Below are positions 37,160 to 46,684 of a DNA stretch of 64,000 nt, piece by piece. A model generated the notes under the pieces. It did not search any database, was not told where the DNA came from, and saw nothing but the letters and a program-made list of their open reading frames with translations. The stretch is taken from assembly GCF_001425905.1 (NCBI RefSeq), contig NZ_LMDY01000012.1, positions 559,734 through 623,733 on the forward strand, read 5' to 3'. Source of the DNA: Methylibium sp. Root1272 (GTDB lineage Bacteria > Pseudomonadota > Gammaproteobacteria > Burkholderiales > Burkholderiaceae_C). Numbering within the stretch: position 1 is the first letter of the stretch; each line of letters begins with the position of its first letter. The translations under genes were made by a program, and so were the position numbers.

Positions 37160-38041
37160 GTGGCCAAAAGCAATCAAGCCCGCCTGCCGCTGCTGCCCTT
37201 GATGGGCCCAGCCCTCGTCGGGCTGTGCGCACTGTTGTATGCGCCGGCCTTCGTCACTTTCCTCTTGTCCCTGACTGACTGGCAGCTCGGCGGCAGTGAC
37301 TTTCAGTGGGTCGGAGCAAAAAACTACCTGAGTATTCTCGACGATGAGGACTTCAGGAGCGCGTTCAAGAACACGATCCAGTACATCGCAGTGGTCGTGC
37401 CTACCGCGATATCGCTGGGGCTGTTCTTCGCCATTCTGATCGAGTCGAACAAGGCTGGGCGAGCGTTCTATCGGGCGGCGATCTTTCTGCCGGTGGCTTC
37501 GACACTTGTCGCCATGAGCGTCGTGTGGCAATTCATGCTGCACCCGACCGCCGGGATCATCAACAAGATCGTCATGCTCCTGGGCGCTTCTCCGAAGAAC
37601 TGGCTGGGTGACACCGACACCGTCATGTGGGCCATCTGCGCCATCGGCATCTGGGAGATGACCGGTCTGGCACTCGTGCTTTTCATGGCCGGTCTGCAGG
37701 CAATTCCAAAGGAACTGTACGAAGCTGGGCAGTTGGATGGAATTTGCACCCAACGCGAGAAGTTCCAGAGGATCACCTTCCCGTTGCTCGGTCACACGAC
37801 CTTCTTCGTCATAACTTACTGCGCAATTCGCGCGTTCCAAGTGTTCGATACGGTCCAAGTCTTGACCAAAGGGGGGCCGAACAAGGCGTCCGAGGTGATG
37901 CTGCACCTCATTTACACGGAAGGATTCCAGTATTTCAGGACGGGGTATGCAAGCGCCTTGGTCGTCATCTATATAGCGACCATTCTTTTGTTCACGGTGG
38001 TCAAGATCAGCTTCACAAGGCGCCTGGCAAAGGCCTATTGA
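37160..38041 (+). CDS. ABC importer permease (UgpA/MalF type)
   Basis: The 293-residue inner-membrane protein has six predicted helices and the ATPase-contacting EAA-type loop ELYEAGQLDGICTQREKFQR then ITFPLLG. The GTG start is directly after the ATPase stop. It forms the transport channel with the next gene's product. The loop has KELYEAGQLDGI where family members usually have EAAxxDGA, still typical of the carbohydrate/glycerol-3-phosphate class. Confidence 0.93.
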   Translation: MAKSNQARLPLLPLMGPALVGLCALLYAPAFVTFLLSLTDWQLGGSDFQWVGAKNYLSILDDEDFRSAFKNTIQYIAVVVPTAISLGLFFAILIESNKAGRAFYRAAIFLPVASTLVAMSVVWQFMLHPTAGIINKIVMLLGASPKNWLGDTDTVMWAICAIGIWEMTGLALVLFMAGLQAIPKELYEAGQLDGICTQREKFQRITFPLLGHTTFFVITYCAIRAFQVFDTVQVLTKGGPNKASEVMLHLIYTEGFQYFRTGYASALVVIYIATILLFTVVKISFTRRLAKAY

Positions 38042-38042
38042 C

Positions 38043-38876
38043 ATGGTTTCCAGACTCAATGTTCACCAGCTGCTGCGGCACGTGATCCTCGCCTCCGCAT
38101 CTTTGATTTATCTGTTTCCTTTCCTCTGGATGTTCCTGACAAGCTTCAAGACGCAGACAGATATTTTCAGCGCCGAGCTTTCCATACTTCCGACTGTCTG
38201 GACGCTCGAGAACTATCGCGAGGCCCTGACCCGGGTGCCGATGTTGCGCTACCTCGGGAACGGCCTGATCGTGTGCCTTGGGATCTTTGCGATGCAAGTG
38301 ATCTTCTGCGTCCCATGTGCCTACGCACTTGCCAAGGGTCGGTTCAGAGGACGGGATGGCCTCTTCAAGGCGATCGTTCTCGCCCTGATGATTCCCTATG
38401 CGATTACCGCAATCCCCTTGTATATCGCGTTCTACAAAATCGGATTGTTGAACTCATACGCGGCGCTGATCATTCCGTTCGTGTCGTCAGCGTTCGGAAT
38501 TTTCTTGCTGCGACAGCACTTCGTGGGCGTGCCGGACGATCTGATTAACGCCGCCAGGCTGGATGGCATCGGGGAGTACCGGATCGTCTGGAAGATCATG
38601 CTTCCGACGGCGATCCCCGCGATCTCGGCCTTCTTCATTTTCTCATTCGTCACGCATTGGAACGACTACATGTGGCCGTTGCTGGTTATCACGGATCCGG
38701 CCTTGGCGACGCCGCCGCTGGGAATCATCTTCTTCCGAACTGAGGAAGTGGGAAGCGTGCAGTTCGGGCCACTGATGGCGGCGGCCGTCCTCATCACGTC
38801 ACCACTGATCGCAGTGTTTCTGTTCGCGCAGCGCAAGTTCATCGAAGGCATGACTCTGGCCGGGATGAAGGGCTGA
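38043..38876 (+). CDS. ABC importer permease (UgpE/MalG type)
   Basis: The 277-residue protein has six predicted helices and the EAA loop DDLINAARLDGIGEYRIVWK then IMLPTAIPA. The C-terminus (FIEGMTLAGMKG) is the usual MalG/UgpE ending. It pairs with the UgpA-like permease; the start is two bases after that gene's stop codon region. Confidence 0.94.
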   Translation: MVSRLNVHQLLRHVILASASLIYLFPFLWMFLTSFKTQTDIFSAELSILPTVWTLENYREALTRVPMLRYLGNGLIVCLGIFAMQVIFCVPCAYALAKGRFRGRDGLFKAIVLALMIPYAITAIPLYIAFYKIGLLNSYAALIIPFVSSAFGIFLLRQHFVGVPDDLINAARLDGIGEYRIVWKIMLPTAIPAISAFFIFSFVTHWNDYMWPLLVITDPALATPPLGIIFFRTEEVGSVQFGPLMAAAVLITSPLIAVFLFAQRKFIEGMTLAGMKG

Positions 38877-38897
38877 TAACTACACAAGGAGACAAGT

Positions 38898-40154
38898 ATG
38901 AAAAAACTCTATCGCGTGGGTGTTGCACTGCTGTTGGCCCATGGTGCGGCCGACGCTGCAACAACGGAACTGGTCGTCGACTATCCGTATCCTGGGATCT
39001 TCAAGACGTTGCAAGAGGACCTTGCCAATCGATTTACCAAGGCGAATCCGGACGTGTCGATCAAGTTCACTGCGCCGGCGACAGATTACGAGCAGGCGAA
39101 TCAACGCGTTCTTCTGCAAGCCGTGACCGGTCAAACCCCTGACATCACCTTCCAGGGGCTGAACCGACAACGCGTCCTGATCGACAAGGGCATTCCCGTC
39201 GATCTGACACCGTTGGCGGCGTCGGATGCTGAGTACGCCGGTCTGGGACTGAACCAGAACTTGTTGAAGATCGGTCAGTTCTCCAACAAGCAATACGGTC
39301 TACCGTTCTCGATCTCGACGCCGATCGTCTACATCAATACCGATCTGATTCGTCGCGCCGGTGGAGATCCCGCCAGTTTGCCAGGCGACTGGGATGGCCT
39401 GTTCGCGCTCGCTGCCAAGGTGAACGCGCTCGGCGGTGGCGTCCGGGGCTTCCATTACGACTGGGACATCAGCGGCAACTGGCTTTGGCAAGCCCTGGTC
39501 TACTCGCACGGCGGAGTGATGGCCAGCGCCGACGAGCGACGAGTGCAGTTCGGCGACCCTGCCGGACAGGCCGCCATCAAACGACTCGGCGAGATGAGGT
39601 CGGTGGCGGGAATGAAAGACGTGCCCTACACCGTCTCGGTCCAGGACTTCATCGCCGGAAACCTGGGCATCTGGGTACAGACGACGGCGTTCTTGGGCAA
39701 CGTGACTCGCCAGGTCGGCGACAAGTTCGCGTTCAAGACGGTTGCCTACCCGCTTGGTGTCTCGGGCGGAAAAGTGCCGGCGGGCGGCAATGTCGCCATG
39801 ATGCTCACCAAGGATCCACAGAAGCAGAAGGCAGCGTGGCGGTACCTGAAGTTCTTGGCCAGCCCCGAGGCGGCGACGCTGATGGTGAAGACGACAGGCT
39901 ACTTCCCCGCCAACGATACGGCCATCACCAAGCAAGAGTTTCTCGCGGACTTCTACAAATCGAACGAGAACTATCGAACAGCGCTGAAGCAGTTGAACTA
40001 CGTGGCGACCTGGTATGCGTTTCCCGGTCAGAACGGTTTGAAGATCACTGATGTCATCCAGGACGGCCTCCACTCGGTGGTCGCCGGTCGTGCGGCGCCT
40101 GATGTCGCGCTCAACGAGATCGTAGAGAAGACGCAGAAGCTGCTGGATCGATGA
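38898..40154 (+). CDS. ABC importer solute-binding protein (UgpB-like)
   Basis: The 418-residue protein has a signal peptide (KKLYRVGVALLLAHGAADAA) and the family 1 binding-protein fold, with TELVVDYPYPGIFKTLQEDL, GLPFSISTPIVYINTDLIRR and KQKAAWRYLKFLASPEAATL. It captures the substrate in the periplasm. Its neighbours, a GpdQ-like phosphodiesterase and a HAD phosphatase, make a phosphodiester or glycerol-phosphate-type ligand likely. GGAG precedes ATG 38898. Confidence 0.92.
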   Translation: MKKLYRVGVALLLAHGAADAATTELVVDYPYPGIFKTLQEDLANRFTKANPDVSIKFTAPATDYEQANQRVLLQAVTGQTPDITFQGLNRQRVLIDKGIPVDLTPLAASDAEYAGLGLNQNLLKIGQFSNKQYGLPFSISTPIVYINTDLIRRAGGDPASLPGDWDGLFALAAKVNALGGGVRGFHYDWDISGNWLWQALVYSHGGVMASADERRVQFGDPAGQAAIKRLGEMRSVAGMKDVPYTVSVQDFIAGNLGIWVQTTAFLGNVTRQVGDKFAFKTVAYPLGVSGGKVPAGGNVAMMLTKDPQKQKAAWRYLKFLASPEAATLMVKTTGYFPANDTAITKQEFLADFYKSNENYRTALKQLNYVATWYAFPGQNGLKITDVIQDGLHSVVAGRAAPDVALNEIVEKTQKLLDR

Positions 40155-40167
40155 ATCGAGAACGACC

Positions 40168-40989
40168 GTGCTGAAGTTCATCCACCTCACTGACACACAC
40201 CTGGTTCCGGCCAAGCAGGCACTGTGGGGACTCGATCCCGCGTGGCGGCTGAGACGTGCCGTCCAGAGCATCAATCGCCACCACGCCGACGCCGAGTTCT
40301 GCGTTGTGACGGGGGACCTGACGCACTATGGTCAGCGGGAAGCCTACGTTGCACTGGCGGAGGAACTGTCTCAACTCGTGGTGCCGTGCTTGCACATCCT
40401 TGGCAACCACGATCATCGAGCGACGTACTGCTCGATCTTCGAGGATGCCTCGGTGGACACCAACGGCTTCGTGCAGTTCGTGCGATCGGCAGGAGAACTA
40501 GGTCGATGCGTCTTTCTGGACACCAACGAGCCCGGTGTTCACCATGGAGTGTTCTGCGAGAAGCGTGCGGAGTGGCTCCGAGCGCGACTCTCGGAGAACA
40601 CCGGCGACAAGGTGACCTTGTTCATGCATCACCCTCCGTTCAACGTCGAATTGCCCTCGATGGATCAGTACAGCTTGCTCGATCCGTCTCACTTTCGCCA
40701 TGCAATCGACGGCCATGAGTCGCGCATCAGGCACATCTTCTTCGGTCATGTGCATCGTCCGATCTGCGGCGCTTGGCGTGGTATCAGCTTCTCTACGCTG
40801 CGCGGAACGAATCACCAGGTCGCGCTTGACTTCGATGCCACAACTTTGATCCGTGGGTCACACGAACCACCGCAGTACGGCGTGGTGTTCATGGATTTGG
40901 AGCGTCTGATCGTTCACATGCACGACTACCTCTACCGAGGCGAGACGTTCATGATGGATGGGTCAAAGGAATTTCTCGAGTACAGCTAG
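40168..40989 (+). CDS. GpdQ-like metallophosphodiesterase
   Basis: The 273-residue protein shows all five class III phosphodiesterase metal motifs: DTHL (Asp, His), VTGDLTHYG (Asp), LGNHDHRATYCSIF (Asn, His), FMHHPPFNV (His) and FFGHVHRPICG (two His). Length matches GpdQ (274), which hydrolyses glycerophosphodiesters. It would cleave an imported phosphodiester in the cytoplasm, since it has no signal peptide. It lies 13 bp after the binding-protein gene in the importer operon. Confidence 0.9.
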   Translation: MLKFIHLTDTHLVPAKQALWGLDPAWRLRRAVQSINRHHADAEFCVVTGDLTHYGQREAYVALAEELSQLVVPCLHILGNHDHRATYCSIFEDASVDTNGFVQFVRSAGELGRCVFLDTNEPGVHHGVFCEKRAEWLRARLSENTGDKVTLFMHHPPFNVELPSMDQYSLLDPSHFRHAIDGHESRIRHIFFGHVHRPICGAWRGISFSTLRGTNHQVALDFDATTLIRGSHEPPQYGVVFMDLERLIVHMHDYLYRGETFMMDGSKEFLEYS

Positions 40990-41051
40990 CAGCGCGATCG
41001 CAAGTTCGGTGATGCTCGGAATCAAGACAAAGAATAAAGAACGAAAGTCGT

Positions 41052-41804
41052 ATGCAATCCCAACTCGAGGAGGATAGTCTGTTCTCGCTTTCGCCTCAGG
41101 CATGGTCACAGATCGACGCCGCAAAGCTGGTCTTGTGCGATCTCGATGGATGCCTGGCGGTCGAAAATGTTCCTTTGTCCGGTGCGGATCGCTTGGCGGA
41201 ACGACTAGGGGACCGTCTCACCGTCGTGTCGAACAATTCGACGCTTCGGTCCGTCGAACTCGCAGATCATCTGGGAAGGTTCGGCTTGATGATCCGGCCC
41301 GACGCAATCTATCTTGCAGGGGAGGTCGCCATCAGGATCGTGGCAACGGCGCATCCAGGCTGCAAGGCCCTCGTGGTCGGAAGCCGGCCGATGCGAGAAC
41401 TCGCCAGCGAGCTAGGCCTCACGCTGACGGACAAAGATCCCGATGTCGTTATCCTGGGGCGCGATGACAACCTTTTTCTCTCGCGCGCGCAGAAGGTTGT
41501 GGACGCGTTGAGCCAAGGCGCAGTCTTCTATCTGACCAACCCTGACCCATCTCGGCCAGGTGTCGGTGGAATTCCCCAGATCGAGACGGGTGCGGTGCAG
41601 TCGATGTTTCAGGCCGTTCTCCCCGGTATCACTCCAATCATCATCGGCAAGCCGTCGGCTGCATTTTTCTGGCACGTTCTCAGAGACCGTGCCGTCTCGC
41701 CCGCCGACGCCTTGATGATCGGTGACACCTTTGAAACGGACATTCAGGGGGCGACCGCAGTGGGTATGAAGTCGATCTGGCTTCGCGCAAAGATAACGGC
41801 ATGA
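41052..41804 (+). CDS. HAD-superfamily IIA phosphatase (NagD-like)
   Basis: The 250-residue protein has motif I LVLCDLDGCLAVENVPLSGA (catalytic Asp), motif II VVSNNSTLRS, the IIA cap domain, motif III Lys in IIGKPSAAFF and motif IV MIGDTFETDIQGA. It is a cytoplasmic phosphatase. The natural partner step is removing phosphate from the phosphomonoester left by the upstream phosphodiesterase. Start ATG 41052 is 62 bp after that gene. Confidence 0.92.
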   Translation: MQSQLEEDSLFSLSPQAWSQIDAAKLVLCDLDGCLAVENVPLSGADRLAERLGDRLTVVSNNSTLRSVELADHLGRFGLMIRPDAIYLAGEVAIRIVATAHPGCKALVVGSRPMRELASELGLTLTDKDPDVVILGRDDNLFLSRAQKVVDALSQGAVFYLTNPDPSRPGVGGIPQIETGAVQSMFQAVLPGITPIIIGKPSAAFFWHVLRDRAVSPADALMIGDTFETDIQGATAVGMKSIWLRAKITA

Positions 41805-41843
41805 CAACACTATATCGAGATCGATTTTCCTCGCGTTAAGTTC

Positions 41844-43466
41844 ATGCGTACTCTGCTGGAAATGCTAGCCGGTGTTGCCTTGGTTGTCTGGGGAACCGAC
41901 CTGGTCAAAATCGCGGCAATCCGGCTGCTCGGAATACGACTGCAACAAGCGCTGCAACGGATATCGCGAAGCAAAGCGAAGTGCACCGTCGCAGGTGGAC
42001 TGACGGCCATCGTGCTTCAGTCGAGCAACGCGGCATCGTTAATCTTCTGCTCGTTCCTGGCACGGGCGGCCATCTCCGTCGATGCCGCGTTGTTTGCGCT
42101 CCTGGGTGCCAATATCGGCACCGCCATCGTCGCACGGATTCTCACCTTCGATGTAGGTGCCGCCGCCTCCTTGCTCGTGATCATAGGAGCTGCCTTGCAC
42201 CTGAAGGAGAAGGGATTCGAAGCCGGGCATGCGGGAAGGGTTCTCCTCGGCCTGGGGCTGGTCATTGTGGGTTTGCGCTCGATTTCGAGCAATGCTGAGC
42301 ACATATTCCGTTCTCCGAACTTCATTGAGATCCTTAGATTTCTTCCCCACGATGTCCCGTTCTTCGCGCTGATGGGCGTTGTCCTGACCCTGCTGTGCTA
42401 CTCCAGCCTCGCGACAGTCGTCGTTGCTGCAGAACTGGTCAGTCATGGCAGCGTGGACCTGCTGCTCGGTTTTGCGATCGTGGTCGGGGCAAATGTGGGG
42501 ACCGGGGTTTCAGCCGCGCTGGCGGCGAGAGCATCCGGCGTGCGGGCCAAGTGGGTCTCTTCAGCGAATCTGGGCTTTAGGCTGACGACGGCTGCCGGCG
42601 TGATGCTGATGCTTTCACGGCTTGACCAGAGGATCTTGCCAACCGGGGACCTGGCGGATGTGCTGATGTACGGTCACATCGCATTCAATTTCCTCGTTCT
42701 CATCTTGGCCCTGCCATTGGCACACGTCGTCGGGCGTTGGATCGATGCGAGAGCGGCTGTCAAGGTCGATGAGGAGGTTGTCTCGCCCAAGTACTTGTCG
42801 ACGAAGGCCGTTTCGGACAATCAGGCGATTTCGGACGCGACGCGTGAGGTGCTTCGGATTTCCAACAGGTTACAGACGATGCTTGAGAGCAGCCAGGCGG
42901 TCGTGAGGAACTCCGACAGACGACTTGCCGACGAAACGGTCAAGCTCGACGCTGAGATCGATGTCATCTACGCCGCGGTACGGAAGTACCTCAACCAGAT
43001 GTCGCTCGACAGACTCAATCCTGTACAACGATCGCGTTGGCATGCGATCATGCTATCGACGATCAACTTCGAACACGCCGGCGATATCCTCGAGCGGATC
43101 TTGAGAAGACTGAGCGTGAGGATCCGTGAAGAGGGGTTGTTCTTCTCGGAAGCCCAGATTACGACGCTGGTTGATCTGTATGACCGATTGTCGACTCTGC
43201 TGAGAATTCAGACGTCGAGGCTGGTCAGTTTCGAGTCGGAGATCGGTGAAGAGGTTTACCAGCTCCATGAGCAAATGAACAACTCTGTGGTGACTTCGAT
43301 CGACGAGTACATCCGATTTGCGGCCAGCGGTGACGACGCCACCGTCAACGGAGCGGATGCTGTTTACCTCGATCTGGTCAGCGACCTCCAACACATCGCG
43401 CGACTGTTTCGAGGTCGTTCTAGCGAGCTCAGTGGTGTCTGGGCCGCCTCCTACGTATCAGCTTGA
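41844..43466 (+). CDS. Na+/phosphate cotransporter family protein with PhoU-like domain
   Basis: The 540-residue protein has two inverted NptA-type repeats: IVLQSSNAASLIFCSFLARA with GANIGTAIVARI, and LCYSSLATVVVAAEL with GANVGTGVSAALA. The second repeat lacks the usual Gln of QSS. The C-terminal 160 residues are helical and PhoU-like (IDVIYAAVRKYLNQMSLDRL). It would move inorganic phosphate across the membrane. In this cluster it could export phosphate released from the imported organophosphate. Confidence 0.9.
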   Translation: MRTLLEMLAGVALVVWGTDLVKIAAIRLLGIRLQQALQRISRSKAKCTVAGGLTAIVLQSSNAASLIFCSFLARAAISVDAALFALLGANIGTAIVARILTFDVGAAASLLVIIGAALHLKEKGFEAGHAGRVLLGLGLVIVGLRSISSNAEHIFRSPNFIEILRFLPHDVPFFALMGVVLTLLCYSSLATVVVAAELVSHGSVDLLLGFAIVVGANVGTGVSAALAARASGVRAKWVSSANLGFRLTTAAGVMLMLSRLDQRILPTGDLADVLMYGHIAFNFLVLILALPLAHVVGRWIDARAAVKVDEEVVSPKYLSTKAVSDNQAISDATREVLRISNRLQTMLESSQAVVRNSDRRLADETVKLDAEIDVIYAAVRKYLNQMSLDRLNPVQRSRWHAIMLSTINFEHAGDILERILRRLSVRIREEGLFFSEAQITTLVDLYDRLSTLLRIQTSRLVSFESEIGEEVYQLHEQMNNSVVTSIDEYIRFAASGDDATVNGADAVYLDLVSDLQHIARLFRGRSSELSGVWAASYVSA

Positions 43467-43640
43467 TAGGCACCGGTTCGTTCGAGCGGGAGAAATTTGC
43501 GGGATCGACCTGTAGTCTGAAAGACTGCGCCGCAGACGCTACGCCCGGTGACTATGCGATTTCGGTGCACCCATTTCTGTTCCGCCGTGCCTGCAGGCGC
43601 GAGGCTCCGATCGGGACGACGTTGACGTGGGGGGCAAAGC

Positions 43641-43664
43641 GATCAAAAATTGTTCGCTTTGAAC
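43641..43664. promoter_or_regulatory. Candidate operator before the DeoR-type gene
   Basis: GATC (43641), GTTC (43652) and GAAC (43661) are spaced about one helical turn apart just upstream of the regulator's ATG at 43684. The tetramers match those of the two outer arrays and suggest autoregulation. Confidence 0.5.
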
Positions 43665-43683
43665 AACCCAACACGCCCAATTC

Positions 43684-44535
43684 ATGCTCAAGGCTGACCG
43701 TCAGCAGCAAATCGTCGACATCCTCGGTGGAGATGGCTCCGTATCCGTCGCAGATCTTGCAGATCGATTCAAGACGTCACCACTGACCATTCGGCGCGAT
43801 CTGATTGATCTGCAGAAGCAGGGAGTACTCAACCGAACACACGGTGGTGCCCGCCTCCACGCATCCTTGTACGAGTACGCGACTTACGAAGGAGGAACGT
43901 TCGAAGATAGATTCAAGGCCCACGGCGGATCGAAACAGCGCATCGCTGAACGTGCGGCGCAACTCGTCTCTGACGGCGACAGTCTGCTCTTGAACGGCGG
44001 GTCGACGATGACGGTTTTCGCAAGGGCGCTCAGGAATCACAAGAATCTGACGGCGATCACGAACGGTCTGACGGTTGCGCTGGAACTCGCAAGAAGTCAG
44101 AACTCGACCGTCATCGTTTTGCCGGGTACGCTTGAGAAGAAGAAGATGACGACTGCGTCAACCGATCTGGAGGCTGCACTCGCTGACGTGTGGGGGCAGT
44201 CGGTCTTCCTCGGTGTCACCGGCATCAACTTGGCGTTGGGGCCCACGATGAGCACTCCACAGGAAGCGATGGCCTATCGTGCTTTTGTTCGGGCCGCTTC
44301 TGAAGTCACGTTGCTCGCTGACTCGACCAAGTTTGAGGCGGGGTCGATGTTCGGCATAGCTCCGCTGTCGAAGATCACGCGGATCGTGACCGATACTGGG
44401 ATTCGAGATGTTGATCGAAAACATCTCGATGCACTCGATATCGAAGTGATCACGGTCGCGGCAGACGACGAAGCGGCGCCTGGTGACTTGGACTTGGCGT
44501 CCGAGGATGTCATGAGGACAGCGCCGGAGGTGTGA
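43684..44535 (+). CDS. DeoR/GlpR-family transcriptional regulator
   Basis: The 283-residue protein has the DeoR HTH (residues 5-57: QQQIVDILGGDGSVSVADLA then DRFKTSPLTIRRDLIDLQKQ) and a C-terminal phosphosugar-sensing domain. The latter shows DGDSLLLNGGSTMTVFARAL and LLADSTKFEAGSMFGIAP. Such proteins repress catabolic genes until a phosphorylated intermediate binds. It is the best candidate to bind the phased GATC arrays at both ends of the cluster and before its own gene. Start ATG 43684. Confidence 0.92.
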   Translation: MLKADRQQQIVDILGGDGSVSVADLADRFKTSPLTIRRDLIDLQKQGVLNRTHGGARLHASLYEYATYEGGTFEDRFKAHGGSKQRIAERAAQLVSDGDSLLLNGGSTMTVFARALRNHKNLTAITNGLTVALELARSQNSTVIVLPGTLEKKKMTTASTDLEAALADVWGQSVFLGVTGINLALGPTMSTPQEAMAYRAFVRAASEVTLLADSTKFEAGSMFGIAPLSKITRIVTDTGIRDVDRKHLDALDIEVITVAADDEAAPGDLDLASEDVMRTAPEV

Positions 44536-44574
44536 TTCCGTCGCTTGCGTAGCAGGTTCCGTTGTTCGAGGTAC

Positions 44575-46608
44575 CTATCGGTGCTGGTTGCCTTCGACCC
44601 AGTAGAGCCTTCGGTAGATGGTGTTGCGGCAGACCCCGAGCTCGCGCGCTGCCGCGGAGATATTGCCGTTCGATCTCGAGAGAGCCTTTCTGATGGTGTC
44701 GTCATCGACCCCGTGTCGAACGCCGTGGATCAGTTCAGGAGCATCGAGTTTCGTGGAAGCTTCGACACCATCGCTCGGCAGGTCTTTCATGACGCGCGGT
44801 GAGTCGTTCACGTTAGGCAGTGGCAGGGGGGGCAGCAGTTCTGAAGGAAGGCAGTCCAGTCCGATCGTCTGACGACCCTCACCGAGCGCCAAGGCGGTCT
44901 TCAAGGTGTTGTGTAACTGCCGGATGTTTCCGGGCCAGGGATGCTCGCAGAGAAACTGGAGGAGATCTGGATCGACATGCGGTGGCTTGCGGTCGGACTC
45001 TTTGTGCAAGATGAAATTGACGAGTTGAGGGATATCTTTCCGATCTCTCAGCGGCGGAAGATTCGCCACGTAGCCATTGAGCCTGTAGTAGAGGTCTTGC
45101 CGAAATGCTCCCAGCGAGATGAGCTCAGGAAGTGCGCGGTGGGTGGCGCTGATCACCGAAACGTCAACCGGAACTGGAGTGCTGCCACCCAGCGGGATGA
45201 CCTCCCGTTCCTGAAGAACGCGGAGCAGCCTGGCCTGCAAGGCCAAAGGCATGTCGCCAATCTCGTCAAGAAAGAGCGTTCCCCCATGCGCTTGAAGTAC
45301 CTTACCGGCGGCACCCTTGCGTCGGGCACCGGTGAATGCACCTTCTTCATAACCGAAGAGCTCTGATTCGATCAGGCTTTCCGGAATCGATGCGCAGTTG
45401 ATTGCAACAAAGGGCTGTTTGGAGCGCGCTGATTTCTGATGTATGGCCTTCGCGAGGACCTCCTTCCCCGTACCCGTTTCGCCATGAATCAAGATCGAGA
45501 CTCCCTTGTCAATGAGCTTTTCGACATTCTCGAGAAGTCTTTGGACAACAGGATCGGCGGCGAGAAAGTCGTTAACAATCTGTGGTGACTTGCGGATTTC
45601 GACAACAAGAGACCGCTTTGAAGCTGTGGCTTCTGATCTCTCGCGCTGACCGCAATGGTGTCGCCATTCGGACTCGAAGAATCGAGCAACAACATGAAAT
45701 ATTCGAGCGTCCTTCGATTGAAGGCGTAGTGGTGGCGCAAGACTGGACGAAAAATGATCTAACACCGACGACGTGCTCTTCTTGAAAATATCGTCGATCG
45801 ACAGCTTTCGGAGCGAAACAGCCGATGTCGCAAGCATCTCCTGCGCTGCCTGATTGCAGCCATGGACTCGGCCAGACTGGTCCAACGAGATTATTCCTTC
45901 GGCCGGTGTTCCGATCCAGTTCGGCTCATGATGAAAATGTAGTCTCAACATCTGAGACGCTTCGGACGTAAGCCACTGGTTTTGGATCATCTTTGAGGCG
46001 AGCTGAAGCAAGCTCATTGCCTGAACACTGAATGTGTCCTTATCCCCGAGAACTGCGATCGCTCCGACGATGTCGCCGCGCGGGTCAAATAGGGGTGTTG
46101 AAGACCCAGTGAGGAATTCGTATGAATGTATGAAGTGTTCCTCGCCATGCACCGTGATGAGTTGCTCAGTGACGAGGCATGTTCCGATGGCATTGGTGCC
46201 GCGACTTGGCTCACTCCAGTTGATGCCGGGTCCAAGAGGCAGACGCGCGATCTTGTCCAGAAATGATTGGTTGCCGCAACAGTGCAGGATTGTTCCTTTC
46301 GCGTCGGCCACGGCGACGACGCTCCTGTCGAGGCGGGAGAAGTCGATAATCATCTCGGCCAGCGGCGTGGCGTGTGTCAGAAGGCGTTTATTGCGATCTC
46401 GCAGCAAGGTGAGTTCCATGCGGCTGAGTCGATCGAAGTCGTTCGATCTCAGCCTGCTCAACTGCATCTCGCGACATCGTTGGTGCGATGCTTCGATCGC
46501 CCGATCACGCGCGGGATCGAACTGCGTCACGCAGAGGTTGGAATCAACGGCCGTTGCCTCATCGTGGCGGCGTTCCACCGAGGTGAGCTCTTGATGTCCA
46601 AATTTCAT
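44575..46608 (-). CDS. Sigma-54-dependent activator (AcoR-like)
   Basis: The protein has 677 residues. It has an N-terminal sensory region with a GAF-like part (residues 80-200), a PAS-like part (215-290), an AAA+ domain with ILIHGETGTGKEVLAKAIHQ, the sigma-54-contacting YEEGAFTGARRKG and LFLDEIGDMP, and a C-terminal Fis HTH (NISAAARELGVCRNTIYRRL). It activates sigma-54 promoters in response to an unknown signal. It lies 76 bp downstream of the porin gene on the same strand. Confidence 0.93.
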   Translation of the reverse strand: MKFGHQELTSVERRHDEATAVDSNLCVTQFDPARDRAIEASHQRCREMQLSRLRSNDFDRLSRMELTLLRDRNKRLLTHATPLAEMIIDFSRLDRSVVAVADAKGTILHCCGNQSFLDKIARLPLGPGINWSEPSRGTNAIGTCLVTEQLITVHGEEHFIHSYEFLTGSSTPLFDPRGDIVGAIAVLGDKDTFSVQAMSLLQLASKMIQNQWLTSEASQMLRLHFHHEPNWIGTPAEGIISLDQSGRVHGCNQAAQEMLATSAVSLRKLSIDDIFKKSTSSVLDHFSSSLAPPLRLQSKDARIFHVVARFFESEWRHHCGQRERSEATASKRSLVVEIRKSPQIVNDFLAADPVVQRLLENVEKLIDKGVSILIHGETGTGKEVLAKAIHQKSARSKQPFVAINCASIPESLIESELFGYEEGAFTGARRKGAAGKVLQAHGGTLFLDEIGDMPLALQARLLRVLQEREVIPLGGSTPVPVDVSVISATHRALPELISLGAFRQDLYYRLNGYVANLPPLRDRKDIPQLVNFILHKESDRKPPHVDPDLLQFLCEHPWPGNIRQLHNTLKTALALGEGRQTIGLDCLPSELLPPLPLPNVNDSPRVMKDLPSDGVEASTKLDAPELIHGVRHGVDDDTIRKALSRSNGNISAAARELGVCRNTIYRRLYWVEGNQHR

Positions 46609-46684
46609 TGCTGCTTATGACAATTGCAGCTTCGGTCAGAGGCTGCAATTGTCGATCTCGGTCAGGAATTCTTCACGTCGGTTT

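Noticed and set aside
46609-46684. Sigma-54 promoter between porin and activator genes
   Set aside because: I could not find a convincing GG-N10-GC element at the right spacing, so no site is reported.
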